A DNA stretch of 12,068 bases, from the NCBI GenBank assembly GCA_035532215.1, contig DATKRK010000107.1, positions 1 through 12,068 of the forward strand, given 5' to 3'. This DNA comes from JAICIG01 sp035532215. GTDB lineage: Bacteria; Planctomycetota; Planctomycetia; Pirellulales; JAICIG01. Position 1 is the first letter of the stretch; each line of letters begins with the position of its first letter. Position numbers and translations under genes: made by a program. Positions 11,939 to 12,068 of the stretch are shown here, one piece after another. The notes beneath the pieces are model-generated. The model was not told where the DNA came from. It ran no database searches and saw only the letters and a program-made list of their open reading frames with translations.

Positions 11939-12068
11939 CCAATGCGGCGGCCCTTGTAAACATCGCGCGGGCGGTCGGCGCCGGACGCACGATTGTTGCC
12001 TGAGCGCGCGGTTGGACAAGGTGTCCGCTCGTGCGGCGAGCCTCGCTGAAAAAAGTTACGACGAAGTC

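Larger units (their letters stand above)
8073..12068. mobile_element. Left part of a genomic island inserted at tRNA-Leu
   Basis: The content changes abruptly to the right of the tRNA: a tyrosine integrase reading away from it, a serine resolvase, two toxin-antitoxin modules and gene fragments. A tRNA 3' end followed by an integrase is the classic left border of an integrative element. I found no second copy of the tRNA 3' end in the window, so the right border is probably beyond 12068. The exact crossover point cannot be fixed from one end. Confidence 0.55.

Noticed and set aside
8073..12068. CRISPR arrays, rRNA genes or a replication origin
   Set aside because: I saw no regularly spaced repeats, rRNA-like sequence, or clustered DnaA-type boxes.

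Overview
The window looks like chromosome from a high-GC planctomycete, probably of the Pirellula type. The lineage call is an inference. It rests on a large BBP2-type outer-membrane porin, a short N-terminal-anchor protein of the kind common in planctomycetes, weak or absent Shine-Dalgarno sequences at several genes, and intergenic spaces full of small GC-rich palindromes.

Positions 1-7990 look like ordinary chromosomal backbone. On the minus strand lie galE (UDP-glucose 4-epimerase), a single-domain rhodanese, a D-2-hydroxyacid dehydrogenase, a PII signalling protein (glnB type) and a porin of about 500 residues followed by an intrinsic terminator. On the plus strand lie xerD, diverging from galE, and a small membrane-anchored gene broken by a frameshift. 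The gaps beside xerD hold long palindromic repeats. A hairpin cluster with two minus-strand terminators separates the porin from glnB.

From about 7990 to the right end the window looks like the left end of an integrated element. A tRNA-Leu (anticodon UAG) is followed by a complete tyrosine integrase pointing away from it. Next, on the minus strand, is a tightly overlapped four-gene unit, read in the order AbrB-type antitoxin, PIN-domain toxin, serine resolvase, and a 39-residue WGR-like fragment that ends where the integrase gene ends. A second toxin-antitoxin pair follows (RelE/ParE Gp49-like toxin, then a helix-turn-helix antitoxin). Its toxin appears to have lost its N-terminus, and an 11-bp tandem duplication lies just upstream. 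The right end of the element is not in the window.

How the parts may work together: the integrase would insert the element at tRNA-Leu, and the resolvase would resolve DNA multimers or cointegrates. The two toxin-antitoxin modules would punish loss of the element. Having the AbrB/PIN pair in overlapping reading frames with a resolvase and a WGR-like gene is the most unusual arrangement here. In the backbone, the main oddities are a PII protein with Phe in place of the classical uridylylated Tyr51 and a three-residue B-loop insertion, and a porin mRNA whose start codon could be paired in a hairpin.
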